A stretch of DNA of 64,000 nucleotides, from contig JBFWUW010000021.1 in NCBI GenBank assembly GCA_050247075.1, positions 1-64,000 of the forward strand. The letters run 5' to 3'. A program made the position numbers and the translations under genes. This stretch comes from JBFWUW01 sp050247075. Its GTDB lineage: Bacteria; Planctomycetota; Planctomycetia; Pirellulales; JBFWUW01. Shown here piece after piece: positions 1 through 8,685 of this stretch; position 1 is the stretch's first letter; the number at the start of each line of letters is the position of its first letter. The notes below the pieces were generated by a model. That model searched no databases. It was given only the letters and a program-made list of their open reading frames with translations, and was not told the DNA's origin.

Positions 1-572
1 TGCCTTTCGGCATTCCACGCACGATGGAAAACCATTCGCCCATCAAGCCGGCAAGGCAGGAGCTTTGCGGCTACTTTTACTTGCACCACACCCCCCCGAA
101 ACACGGCAATTTTGGAACAGGAAGCGTTCAAACCTACCGCCGCCATCGACGATCCATGCCCATCGACCCCCTCGCGTAAGCAGCATCCACCCGCGCATCA
201 AGCCAGCAAAGCAGGAGCTTTGCGGCTACGTCTACCCGCACCACACCCCCGTGGTGGAACATGTAGCGCGGCCGCGCGAACTAAAATCCCCGCGGATTGT
301 CAGAGCTATGCCCCTTTGTTACCTGCACCACCCCGTAGAATGATGCGAATTACGTGAACCAGGAACCGCCGAGCCATCGAATCGGCACTTGCCAATGAAT
401 CGCCAATTATCGCCGTCAGGTGACGGCAGACAACGCCCAGTCAAGGAGCACGTTGCCAGGCTGCCCCTGCCTTTCCGGCCCCTTGTCTCGCCCTACCGCA
501 GCGATCAAAATGGTGATTCGTTCCACATCGGATCACAATCGCAACAACTGCTTTCAACGGTAAGAAGACTTC
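1..572. other. Gene-free stretch with tandemly spaced direct repeats
   Basis: No credible gene lies upstream of argG. The short open frames here run through repeated DNA and have no recognisable protein character. The stretch holds two clear 55-base repeat copies and a third degenerate one, described separately. I see no convincing sigma-70 promoter for argG; the start at 573 follows a purine-rich AAGAAGACTT that could act as a weak ribosome binding site. Confidence 0.6.
41..250. repeat. Direct repeat pair, 155-base period
   Basis: Bases 41-95 and 196-250 are near-identical 55-base copies sharing GGAGCTTTGCGGCTAC and GCACCACACCCCC, differing at a handful of positions. A third, degenerate copy lies at about 303-335 (GAGCTATGCC then TGCACCACCCCG). 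The copies are in the same orientation and not contiguous, so this is not a CRISPR array. The function is unknown. Confidence 0.75.
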
Positions 573-1787
573 ATGCCTAGCTGCGTTTTGGCCTACTCGG
601 GCGGTTTGGATACCTCGGTGATTCTAGGCTGGCTGCAAGAGCAAGGGTACGCCGTCCATGCGGTGTACGTCGATTTGGGACAGCCGTGCGAAGACCGGCA
701 GGCCATTTTGGACAAAGCCAAGACGTGCGGGGCGGCTTCCGCCCGGATTGTTGATGCCCAGGAGGAACTTTGCCGTGACTTTGCCTTTCCCGTGCTGCAA
801 TGGCAAGCCAAGTATGAAGCCGTCTACCTGTTGGGGACGTCCATCGCCCGTCCGCTGATTTCCAAGGTCTGCCTGCAAGTGGCCCGCGAGGTTGGGGCGG
901 ACGCCTACGCCCACGGGGCGACGGGCAAGGGGAACGACCAGTGCCGCTTTCAGTTGGCGGCCGACGCTCTCAACCCGGCCGTGAAGATCATCGCCCCTTG
1001 GCGGATTGAGGCTTTTCGCAAGCTGTTTCCCGGCCGCACGGAGATGATCGCCTTTTGCGATGCCAAAGGCATCCCCGTCAAGGCTTCGGTCAGCAAGCCT
1101 TATAGCTCGGACGAGAACTGCCTGCACATCAGTTACGAGGCGGGCAAACTGGAGGATCTCGCGGTCAATGGCGTCGAGTTGGTCGATTTTGGCATGACGG
1201 TTTCACCCCGGCAGGCACCCGACCAGTTGGAACGCGTCACCGTCGGCTTTGAGTCGGGCGTGCCGGTGCGCGTGAATGGCAAGCAGCTTGGCCCGCGGGA
1301 GATTGTGCGCGAGCTGAATGCCATCGGCGGCCGCAATGGCATCGGCCGGATCGACATGGTCGAGAACCGGTTCGTGGGGATGAAGAGCCGCGGCGTGTAC
1401 GAAGCGCCGGGCATGACGATCTTGTACGACGCCCATCGGCTGCTGGAACAACTCACGCTGGACCGCGACCTGACCCATCTGCGCGACCGTTTGGCCCCGG
1501 AAGTCGCCGAGATGGTCTACTATGGGTTTTGGTACCACGCCAAGCTCGATGCCTTGATGGCGTTCATCCGCGAGGCCCAAAGGCCAGTGACGGGCGAAGT
1601 GGCCCTGAATCTGTACAAGGGCAACATCATGGTCGATTCACGGCAAAGCCCCAACAGCCTGTACGACGAAGGTATCGCCAGCATGGAAGGGGGCGGCTCG
1701 TACGACCAGACCGACGCCGAGGGATTCTTGCGGATTCAGGGCCTGCCCTCGCGCGTGCAAGGCCGCGCCCGCCAGCGGCCCTATTGA
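573..1787 (+). CDS. argG: Argininosuccinate synthase
   Basis: Cytoplasmic ATP-dependent ligase joining citrulline and aspartate to give argininosuccinate, the penultimate step of arginine synthesis. The 404-residue product has the N-type PP-loop SGGLDTS at residues 9-15, the conserved ATGKGNDQ block at about 116-123, and the family-like YSSDENCLHISYEAGKLED block near 177-195. Length matches the roughly 400-residue family norm. The start at 573 puts the PP-loop eight residues from the N-terminus, as usual. No other arginine genes are adjacent. It converges on the minus-strand gene downstream with a 39-base gap. Confidence 0.97.
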   Translation: MPSCVLAYSGGLDTSVILGWLQEQGYAVHAVYVDLGQPCEDRQAILDKAKTCGAASARIVDAQEELCRDFAFPVLQWQAKYEAVYLLGTSIARPLISKVCLQVAREVGADAYAHGATGKGNDQCRFQLAADALNPAVKIIAPWRIEAFRKLFPGRTEMIAFCDAKGIPVKASVSKPYSSDENCLHISYEAGKLEDLAVNGVELVDFGMTVSPRQAPDQLERVTVGFESGVPVRVNGKQLGPREIVRELNAIGGRNGIGRIDMVENRFVGMKSRGVYEAPGMTILYDAHRLLEQLTLDRDLTHLRDRLAPEVAEMVYYGFWYHAKLDALMAFIREAQRPVTGEVALNLYKGNIMVDSRQSPNSLYDEGIASMEGGGSYDQTDAEGFLRIQGLPSRVQGRARQRPY

Positions 1788-1826
1788 ATATTCAGCGAGG
1801 GGCCGTCCGTGGCCGTTGCCAAGGCA

Positions 1827-3578
1827 TTATTCGGTCTCTAACTCGATCGTTCTGGCATCTTTGTCAACTGAGACGACTTTGGCGAAGTCGATCTTATCGG
1901 CCAGGGCTTGCACATCCCTGAATTTGAACATGACCCGCGTCTCGCCATTGATCGTGACATTGGCCGTGGCGACCGAACCAACGATACCTCGAAGTTGCCG
2001 GACCATTTTCACATGTTCATCGTTGTCGTCGTGCGCAAACATGACCGTCACCACGTTATCGGCGCCATGCAGCATGATGAATCGGTTTCGGAATTCATCA
2101 ATCGTCGGCGGTTGACCGGCGGGGCCGCCGCCTGGAAAGCCGGGACGAGGGCCTGGCGGAAAGCCGGGAGGAGCGCCAGGCGGAAAGCCAGGAGCAGCGC
2201 CTGGGGGAAACCCAGGTGCGGCACCCGGCTGATTGCCGGGGCCATTCGCGGCTACTCGGGTGCCAAGCCCAGCTTGTCCCTTCGCCAACTGAAAATCGGA
2301 CTGCTTTTCGGAGAATTTGCCCAACACCCTGGTCAAGGCCTCATGCGCCCCAAATTGCCGTAGTTTATACAAGGCCACGCGATCTAATTGCGAGTTGGCC
2401 GCCGACGCGAACTTGCCGCCTCCCAACAGGCTCGCCCTCATTGCCGCCGCCTCTTGAGGAGTGCAGTTCCTCAACCGCTCGACCAAGTCGGCGATGGCTT
2501 CGACCCGTTCTTGCAACCCTTGGACGGTCTTTCCGTAGTCATCGGCCGAATTGATTTGGCTGACCAACACCAACGCCGCGCGCAGGTGTTGGGCCAATTC
2601 CAATTCATACTTTTCGCCGTCCAACTTGGCGGCGGGCAATTCCCGCAGGCCGGTGTCGATGGCATCCAAGACCCTGCTGGAGGCCGATGACAATGGAATG
2701 AGGACAAACAGCAATTCTTCATTCACCAAACCGGTATTCTGTAATTGCGAGGAGATCTGTTTGCTTTCAGCGTTCAAAGGAGATAGTTGTTCATTCGTCC
2801 TCTTCAGCAACTGTTTCAGGTCGTCGTTGGGCAGCGGCGCAAAGCGGCTCACGCGCACGAGTTGTTCGGTAAATTGTTCATCGAATGCCGCCAACTTCTT
2901 AATGGCCGCGTCGCGCGAGGCGGGATCCCGAATCGACTTGAGCGTGCTGTTGACTTCGCGCACCGTTGCCACGACATCGTCGGCTACCTTGGCCGGCGTA
3001 TCCGCGATGGGATTGAAGCCCGATGGCTTGACACCCTCCACGGCGGCCGGCGGCGCGGCGGCGGATGGAGTTTCAGCGGGACTAGCCGGACTCAGGGGCT
3101 GGCCGACACCCGTGGTATTGCCGGCGTTAGTGGCGACATTCTCCGGCGATGCCGCCGGAATCGGGCCGTTGCTGTCGGCCACGGCCGGTCCGCTCAACAT
3201 TTTCCAGCCGATGAGCAGCACCACCAGCAGGGCCAACACTCCTCCGCCGGCCAGCCCGCCGATCAGCAGCCCCTTGTTGTTTCCCTTGCGGCGGCGGGGG
3301 GGCGTTCCGCCAAACGGTGACTGCATGGGACCGGCGGCCAGCGACTGCGGCATAGCCATGCCAGGCATGGCGGCAGGCGCGACGGCAAACGGGTTGCCCC
3401 CTTCCGGCATTCCGCCGAAACCGCCCGACATGCCGCCAAAGCCTGGCGGTTGCAGCGGCTGGGCCAAAAACATCTGCCGGCATTGGCTGCACGGCACGGT
3501 CTGGCCGATCAACTGGGGGTTGGTGATAGCGTATTGCATCCCGCAGTGGGGGCAAGCGATCTGCAAGCCTTGCGACAT
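1827..3578 (-). CDS. Zinc-ribbon (MJ0042-like) single-pass membrane protein
   Basis: Function unknown. The N-terminus carries a short zinc ribbon with Cys9, Cys12, Cys30 and Cys33 (CPHC and CSQC), of the MJ0042-like type common at the start of planctomycete proteins. A Gly/Met/Pro-rich stretch (about 40-95) and a basic RRRKGNNK patch precede one transmembrane segment at about 103-128. A helical, Leu/Gln-rich region of roughly 300 residues follows, then a low-complexity block at about 454-490 built from GFPPG repeats, and a compact C-terminal domain of about 90 residues. The layout suggests a cytoplasmic zinc ribbon and a large exported part. It is followed on the same strand by the TlpA-like gene, 125 bases away, with no clear functional link. 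Confidence 0.8.
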   Translation of the reverse strand: MSQGLQIACPHCGMQYAITNPQLIGQTVPCSQCRQMFLAQPLQPPGFGGMSGGFGGMPEGGNPFAVAPAAMPGMAMPQSLAAGPMQSPFGGTPPRRRKGNNKGLLIGGLAGGGVLALLVVLLIGWKMLSGPAVADSNGPIPAASPENVATNAGNTTGVGQPLSPASPAETPSAAAPPAAVEGVKPSGFNPIADTPAKVADDVVATVREVNSTLKSIRDPASRDAAIKKLAAFDEQFTEQLVRVSRFAPLPNDDLKQLLKRTNEQLSPLNAESKQISSQLQNTGLVNEELLFVLIPLSSASSRVLDAIDTGLRELPAAKLDGEKYELELAQHLRAALVLVSQINSADDYGKTVQGLQERVEAIADLVERLRNCTPQEAAAMRASLLGGGKFASAANSQLDRVALYKLRQFGAHEALTRVLGKFSEKQSDFQLAKGQAGLGTRVAANGPGNQPGAAPGFPPGAAPGFPPGAPPGFPPGPRPGFPGGGPAGQPPTIDEFRNRFIMLHGADNVVTVMFAHDDNDEHVKMVRQLRGIVGSVATANVTINGETRVMFKFRDVQALADKIDFAKVVSVDKDARTIELETE

Positions 3579-3703
3579 GGTTCAGTCTCCGGACGAACTT
3601 CCTCTAGATAACAAAACAATCCGCCGCGATTATGGCAGATCACCTCCCCCATTGTCACGTTTTCGGCGGGTGGTTCAAACCGTTGAAGATTCGGCACCGC
3701 CGT

Positions 3704-4834
3704 TCATTTCTCGGCCATGAGCGACTCGATCTGCCCGCGCATGTATTCCTCGCCCTTGCCTCCTTGCCAATTCAGCTCCCCCGGCCAGAACTGCCGCAGG
3801 TAGCCGCGTTTGTCGATCAGGTAGACCGAGGGCCACATGGAATTGCCCCAGGCGTTCCAGTTTTCGTTTTGGCCGTCGACAAGAACCGGAAACTCAAACT
3901 TGTCTTCGCTGGCCTTGCGGCGCACGTTTTCCAGATCTTTCTCGCCAGCCGTTTCGGGCGTGTGGATGCCGAGGACCACCACGCCTTGATCGTGGAAGCG
4001 GTCGTGCCAGGCGCGGTACCAGGGATAATTGTGGATGCAATTGATGCAACTGAAGGCATAGAAGTGGACCACCACCACCTTGCCGCGCAGCTCCTTTAGT
4101 TGCAACGGCGGGGAGTTGATCCAGGCCCCCGTATCGACCAACTCCGGCGCTTTGAAGGCGGGCCGGCCCAGTTTTGCCAGATCGAAAGCCGGGCCAAGCA
4201 TTTCCCTCCAGGCCGAGCGTTGCTCGGGTGTCAATAGCTCTTGAATCCGCTGGTACTCCTGCTGCATCAATTCGACGTACTCCTTATCGAGCGGCTCGCG
4301 GGGCTTGCCTTCCAAAAGCATCTGCTCGACTTCCGCCACGGCGGCCTTGGTCTTCTCCATGATCTCGGCCATTTGCTTGCGCTGCTCATCGGTGTAACGC
4401 AGCCGCTCGCGGACATCGTCGCGCAATAGGGCGGGCGTGCCGATCTTACGAAGCAGAATCTGCGTCAGGCGTTTGCTCTTAGGGGGCGTCAACAGCGTCT
4501 TCATCGATTCACGGGCCTCGGCGATGATCTCCTTGGCACCGGCCAGGGCCGTTTCCGCCGGCTTGTTGCGGAGCGGAAAGAACCGCAAGTCCAATTCGTC
4601 CAACCGTTCTCGATACGATTGCCTCTTCGCGGCTGAAAGCTGAAGCTCGTCCAGAACCGCTGGTTCATGCAGCAGCACCCAGTACGGATCATTGCCGGCA
4701 TAAGGATCGATCGCCGCGGCGCGATCCGCCGAAAACAGAACCGCGCCCGCCAAAGTCACAATAGCCAAGAAACCGCGCACAAGGCACCTCTGTGAGGGAT
4801 GGTGTTCCATCCGCATTGTAGCCCAGCCAGGCAT
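3704..4834 (-). CDS. Exported TlpA/redoxin-like thioredoxin-fold protein
   Basis: Probable exported thiol-disulfide protein. A signal-like segment (about 19-41, ending RAAA) is followed by a helical region of about 180 residues containing LTPEQRSAW, reminiscent of periplasmic helical sensors. A C-terminal thioredoxin fold runs from about 225 to 376. The redox motif is CINC at 263-266, after KVVVVHFYAFS, and a cis-proline candidate lies in WPSVYLID. The later ATG at residue 7 or 9 could be the true start. The CINCIH form resembles redoxin domains of NHL-repeat thioredoxins rather than classic CGPC. The substrate is unknown. The next gene upstream on this strand ends 19 bases away, so the two may be cotranscribed. 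Confidence 0.82.
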   Translation of the reverse strand: MPGWATMRMEHHPSQRCLVRGFLAIVTLAGAVLFSADRAAAIDPYAGNDPYWVLLHEPAVLDELQLSAAKRQSYRERLDELDLRFFPLRNKPAETALAGAKEIIAEARESMKTLLTPPKSKRLTQILLRKIGTPALLRDDVRERLRYTDEQRKQMAEIMEKTKAAVAEVEQMLLEGKPREPLDKEYVELMQQEYQRIQELLTPEQRSAWREMLGPAFDLAKLGRPAFKAPELVDTGAWINSPPLQLKELRGKVVVVHFYAFSCINCIHNYPWYRAWHDRFHDQGVVVLGIHTPETAGEKDLENVRRKASEDKFEFPVLVDGQNENWNAWGNSMWPSVYLIDKRGYLRQFWPGELNWQGGKGEEYMRGQIESLMAEK

Positions 4835-4853
4835 CGCTTGTTACCTCGGATCG

Positions 4854-6107
4854 TCACTCACCTTCTGGCGTTGGCGCGCCAGTAATCTCTTTCAGACGGG
4901 CGTCTTCATTGGGAGAGAATCGTCGTGGGTGGTAGTTTCTCTCTTGGTAATACTTAGTGGCAAGCGCCGGGCCTTCGGGCAGCCGGCTGAGTAGATTCAA
5001 GACTCGGTCGACCGCGGGTTCTTCCGGCCCGGAGGCGTGAAACATTCCGCTTAAATACTGGTCGAACTTTTCCAGGTAGACCGCCCGCACCCAAGCCGCC
5101 GGTGGTTGATCGGCGATCTGCTCCATCACGTCGAGAATATCGGGATTGTTCCGCCGTTTGCCATATCCAGGAAACGGCGGCGGATCCCAATGCGGCGGAA
5201 AATCGCCAGGCTCGTGCTCGCCCATCAAGGCCAGGGCGGCGGCGATCCGCCCGTCGCGCAAGTCTCGTTCAACCCGCCTCCGCAGCAACTGTTCCGACTG
5301 GGTGGAAGGCAATACGGCTGCCCAGCCAAGAATCGCCAGCACGACCAGTCCCCGTAGCGGCCAGGTGGTAGATGTTTGCAGTATCCCAACCCGCGCGTTC
5401 CACAACGGTTTGGCGGCAAACAGCGCGCTCAACCAGGCCAACAGCAAGACGGGCGAGGCGAGTAACGACGCGGCCTGAATCAAGAACGTCACATCCGCGA
5501 TCAACTGCTCACTCTCCGTGAGCCGAATCCCTCCCATGAGCCCTACGATGGGCCGCGGTATGATCGCGGCCACGCCAAACGCCACCGCCACGCCAAATGC
5601 CACCACATTGATCACCGATGTTACCGCGCCGTAGCCCATCACGACGCGCAACACACGAATCATCAGCACTACCCGCCACAAGGCCACAATAGCCAGCGTC
5701 CACAGATTCGCCCGGATGGCGTCGGGCGCGGACATGAAGCGCTCGTAGGGAATGGCATACAACCAAGCCAGCGGCGCGGTCATCCAATACAGTCCCAAGA
5801 ACGAACGGTACGCCGCCAGAAACGTCGGCCGTTCGCTGCTTCTCCAAGCCACCTTGGCGAATGTCAGCACGAACAGAATCAAGGAGGTGGCCGTCGAGGC
5901 CGCCAACGGAATCAGCAGATGCCACGGTTCGTGCAGCAGGTCCTCGCCGTCGTACTCGCGGGCGAAACCGGCGGAGAGCACAAACAGCAGCCCTACCCAC
6001 AGGGCCGAGCGCGATGAGGCTACCGCCACAATTGCTTCATGCTGGCCGGTCAGGTAACGGGTGAGGGTGCCGATGCCGAGCGGTTCAAGCTGGGGTTGCG
6101 TTGCCAT
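4854..6107 (-). CDS. Polytopic membrane protein of unknown function
   Basis: A 417-residue protein with about six hydrophobic segments: around residues 33-50, a pair at 60-85, several between 105 and 190, and others at 210-235 and 250-270. A soluble C-terminal region of about 140 residues follows. A GFAREYDGEDLLHEPWHLLIPL stretch near the N-terminus lies between the first two membrane segments and looks conserved in planctomycete membrane proteins. I infer that from memory, without alignment. The start at 6107 overlaps the 3' end of the radical SAM gene by 58 bases, which suggests cotranscription. No catalytic motif was recognised. Confidence 0.78.
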   Translation of the reverse strand: MATQPQLEPLGIGTLTRYLTGQHEAIVAVASSRSALWVGLLFVLSAGFAREYDGEDLLHEPWHLLIPLAASTATSLILFVLTFAKVAWRSSERPTFLAAYRSFLGLYWMTAPLAWLYAIPYERFMSAPDAIRANLWTLAIVALWRVVLMIRVLRVVMGYGAVTSVINVVAFGVAVAFGVAAIIPRPIVGLMGGIRLTESEQLIADVTFLIQAASLLASPVLLLAWLSALFAAKPLWNARVGILQTSTTWPLRGLVVLAILGWAAVLPSTQSEQLLRRRVERDLRDGRIAAALALMGEHEPGDFPPHWDPPPFPGYGKRRNNPDILDVMEQIADQPPAAWVRAVYLEKFDQYLSGMFHASGPEEPAVDRVLNLLSRLPEGPALATKYYQERNYHPRRFSPNEDARLKEITGAPTPEGE

Positions 6108-7384
6108 ATTTGATGACGAAGTTGTGTCCGCCGGGCAGCCGGCGAAGCGGAAAAGACCCGCACGACCAATTCACGAAAGGCGTTCTCCAGTTCCTCGACC
6201 GACAGACGGTCGGGCTGGTAGGTGACATCGAACAGTGTATAGCTTGGCCAGCCGCGCTGGGACAGCAGCCGGCCTTGGCGTTGCAAGCGGCGATACAGGG
6301 GCGTGCCGGGGAACGGCGTCTGTACCGTTAGTTGCACGTCGGCCAGGGGGCTGGCCAAGATGAAGTCGGCCAGGCGGTCGATGGAAGACTTTGTCTCGCC
6401 GTCGGCACCAACGATAAAGCAGCCGATCACGGCGATGCCGGCGGCTTGAATGGCGGAAATCGCGTCGATAATGCGCGACAATTTCGCCTGCTTGGCCCCC
6501 ATGCCAGGATGCCGAAAGACCAGCGACTCAATCCCCACCAAGACTTGCACACAGCCCGACGAAGCCAGAGCCGCCAACATGCCGGGCTGTTCGCCCAGCC
6601 GCCAGTCGGCCTCGGTAAAGTACCTTCCGCCGCAGCGAGATAATGTTTCGATTAACGCCGGCGTATCGTGGCGTGCGACAAACGTATTGTCGTCGGCCAG
6701 TTCCAACAGCGGCCTTGGCGATAGGTTGCGGATGGCGTTGAGTTCGCGTTCCAGCACCTCCGGCGGCTTGCAACGGTGCGGGCCTAACAACCGGCTGGCT
6801 CCGCAGAACTCGCAGGCCAGCGGACACCCGCGTTGCGTCTGTACGGTAAACCGCGGCCGAGGGGCTGGTCCCAGCAGGTCAAACCGCGGCAATGGCGAGA
6901 GCCGCAAGTCAAACGGTTGCGCTGCCCGGTACAGCGGTTGCAAGCCGCCGGATAAGGCATCGGCCAGTACGTTTGGCCAGACAGGTTCTCCCTCGCCCGC
7001 CACGACCGCATCGCAGTGACGGCGGGCCTCCTCGGGGCAGACGGTGGCGTGCAAGCCGCCGATGACCGTCGGTACGCCTTCCCGTCGCATCAACCGGCTG
7101 AAGCGGTAGGCTTCCTCCACCGATGCCGTCAGCGCTGAAATCGCCACCAGTTTGGGCCGCTGCCGCAACACCCGCTGGGCAAGATCGTCCGTAGTTTCGC
7201 CATCGTGGTAGCTGCACGTCCAAGGGGGCGGCGTCATACCGGCCAGTGCCAACACGCCTAGTGCCGGCAGCTTGCCGATCGCTTCGGCCCGCGGCTGCAA
7301 GCCGGGCAGCGTCATGCCCAGCGCCAGCATCTCCGGCTCGCGAACGCGAAAGCCGGTGAACGGGACAAACGCCACATGCGGCAT
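6050..7384 (-). CDS. B12-binding-domain radical SAM protein
   Basis: The N-terminal half (about 1-150) has the Rossmann-like cobalamin-binding layout of this family (VIGGLHATVCPEEA near 108-120, then GEGE near 130). The radical SAM core follows, with the 4Fe-4S motif CPLACEFC (Cys187, Cys191, Cys194). The ELADDNTF and VLVGIESL blocks are typical of family members that use SAM to start radical chemistry, often methylation. Length is 444 residues. The substrate cannot be told. The gene after it overlaps by 58 bases. Upstream, 146 bases separate it from the Hsp90/TPR pair. Confidence 0.88.
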   Translation of the reverse strand: MPHVAFVPFTGFRVREPEMLALGMTLPGLQPRAEAIGKLPALGVLALAGMTPPPWTCSYHDGETTDDLAQRVLRQRPKLVAISALTASVEEAYRFSRLMRREGVPTVIGGLHATVCPEEARRHCDAVVAGEGEPVWPNVLADALSGGLQPLYRAAQPFDLRLSPLPRFDLLGPAPRPRFTVQTQRGCPLACEFCGASRLLGPHRCKPPEVLERELNAIRNLSPRPLLELADDNTFVARHDTPALIETLSRCGGRYFTEADWRLGEQPGMLAALASSGCVQVLVGIESLVFRHPGMGAKQAKLSRIIDAISAIQAAGIAVIGCFIVGADGETKSSIDRLADFILASPLADVQLTVQTPFPGTPLYRRLQRQGRLLSQRGWPSYTLFDVTYQPDRLSVEELENAFRELVVRVFSASPAARRTQLRHQIWQRNPSLNRSASAPSPVT

Positions 7385-7530
7385 GGCAAATTCGCGAAGG
7401 AAAGGAATCGCAGGCTGATCGTAATGGGCAAAGCGTACCTACCACGCCGAAAGTGTCTACCATCGACCGTACGGGACGGAACCTGGTCTCCCAAGGAACA
7501 CGGCCCAATATCGGGCCCGTGGTTTACAAC

Positions 7531-8667
7531 TTATCCACTGCTCCCGTTTTTGGGGTTCACTTCACGGCAAGCAAACGCAAATTCACGGGCATTTTCCATT
7601 TGCCGCGTGAAGTAGTCGTTGCCATTGCGGGCATTGAATTGAGCAGCAATGTCGGCCGCCTGGTCGCCAAACCAACTCGCCAGGTCGGCGGCCTGGTAGG
7701 TGTCGTCATCGCGCCAGCAGGGCAACGCCTTGGGCAGGCTCAGCTTTCGCCGGCCACGCCCGCGAGCGGCAATCGCCTCAAACAGAAGCATGGACGACAG
7801 ATAGAACAGGAAACGGTTCTCAATGTCGGTGGTCTCGATAGCTGGCGGGAGATGTTTTTCAAACAGCTTGACTCCCTTCGTCAAGTCATTGGTGTGAACG
7901 TGGTAGAGCAACACCTCGGCGATGTGGTAGACTGAAACCGGCGGTTCGAGGACCAACTTCAGGCGTCGCCGATGAATTTCGCTCGCCATTTCCACGCGAT
8001 CCAATCGCACCAAGGCCCGCACGAGAAGTCTCATGGTATTTTTTCTCGCGCCGGGACAATCAAAATCGCCCCGCACGATTGGCTCCGCTGCGGCGACCGC
8101 ATCCTCGTCACGGCCTTGAAGAATCAAGAGTTCCACATACTGGGCGAGCTCACACGCTTGACAGTCATCCAGCGCGGATTCTTGAGACGAGCGCCACTTC
8201 TTCTCGTACTCGATGGCGGTACCCATGTCCCCCATTTGTAGCGGAATTTTCCAACGCAAGTAATGAACGCACCGTAGACTTTGCCCCCATTCATTCAAGC
8301 GTCGCTCCAGGTCGTCAAGCAAGGCAAGAATCCGATGCTTCGCTATCTGCGGCTGTGAAATTGCGCATGCAAGGCATCCGCGGTAACCCCAGATAAGCAG
8401 TGCAATGTCAAGGGGCGACTCAATATATTCTGGGTGCCTCGTAAGTTGCGACAGACACCACGAAAACGTAACAAGCATCTTATCGGGCATACCTGCTTGC
8501 CAAGCGGCAAAAGCGAGGTCATTGCGAGCGCGATATCCCGAGTAGATATCTTGCAGCGAGTCCGCTTGCCGCACTGCTTCTTCTAGCAGGGCCACTTTAG
8601 CTGATCCGTCGGGCATTTCATGCGCCGCGGCCAATGCAATCTTGATCTGTCGATTGATTTCGCCCAT
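7531..8667 (-). CDS. TPR-like helical-repeat protein paired with Hsp90
   Basis: A 378-residue, almost wholly helical protein. Repeated units of about 35-40 residues with the small/large residue spacing of tetratricopeptide repeats can be followed from about residue 20 to 290, though no unit is canonical. No signal peptide or membrane segment is visible. It starts 18 bases after the Hsp90 family gene and on the same strand, so the two almost certainly form one operon. By analogy with eukaryotic TPR co-chaperones it may bind or regulate the Hsp90 protein. This is inference from adjacency only. Confidence 0.8.
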   Translation of the reverse strand: MGEINRQIKIALAAAHEMPDGSAKVALLEEAVRQADSLQDIYSGYRARNDLAFAAWQAGMPDKMLVTFSWCLSQLTRHPEYIESPLDIALLIWGYRGCLACAISQPQIAKHRILALLDDLERRLNEWGQSLRCVHYLRWKIPLQMGDMGTAIEYEKKWRSSQESALDDCQACELAQYVELLILQGRDEDAVAAAEPIVRGDFDCPGARKNTMRLLVRALVRLDRVEMASEIHRRRLKLVLEPPVSVYHIAEVLLYHVHTNDLTKGVKLFEKHLPPAIETTDIENRFLFYLSSMLLFEAIAARGRGRRKLSLPKALPCWRDDDTYQAADLASWFGDQAADIAAQFNARNGNDYFTRQMENAREFAFACREVNPKNGSSG

Positions 8668-8685
8668 CGCTCACTCGCAAGTAAA

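Noticed and set aside
41..335. CRISPR array from the repeated units upstream of argG
   Set aside because: Only two good copies and one degraded copy, no short regular spacers, no cas genes.
2551..3720. Long plus-strand frame of 389 codons antisense to the zinc-ribbon gene
   Set aside because: High-GC shadow frame with no domain, while the minus-strand protein has a clear zinc ribbon and membrane segment.
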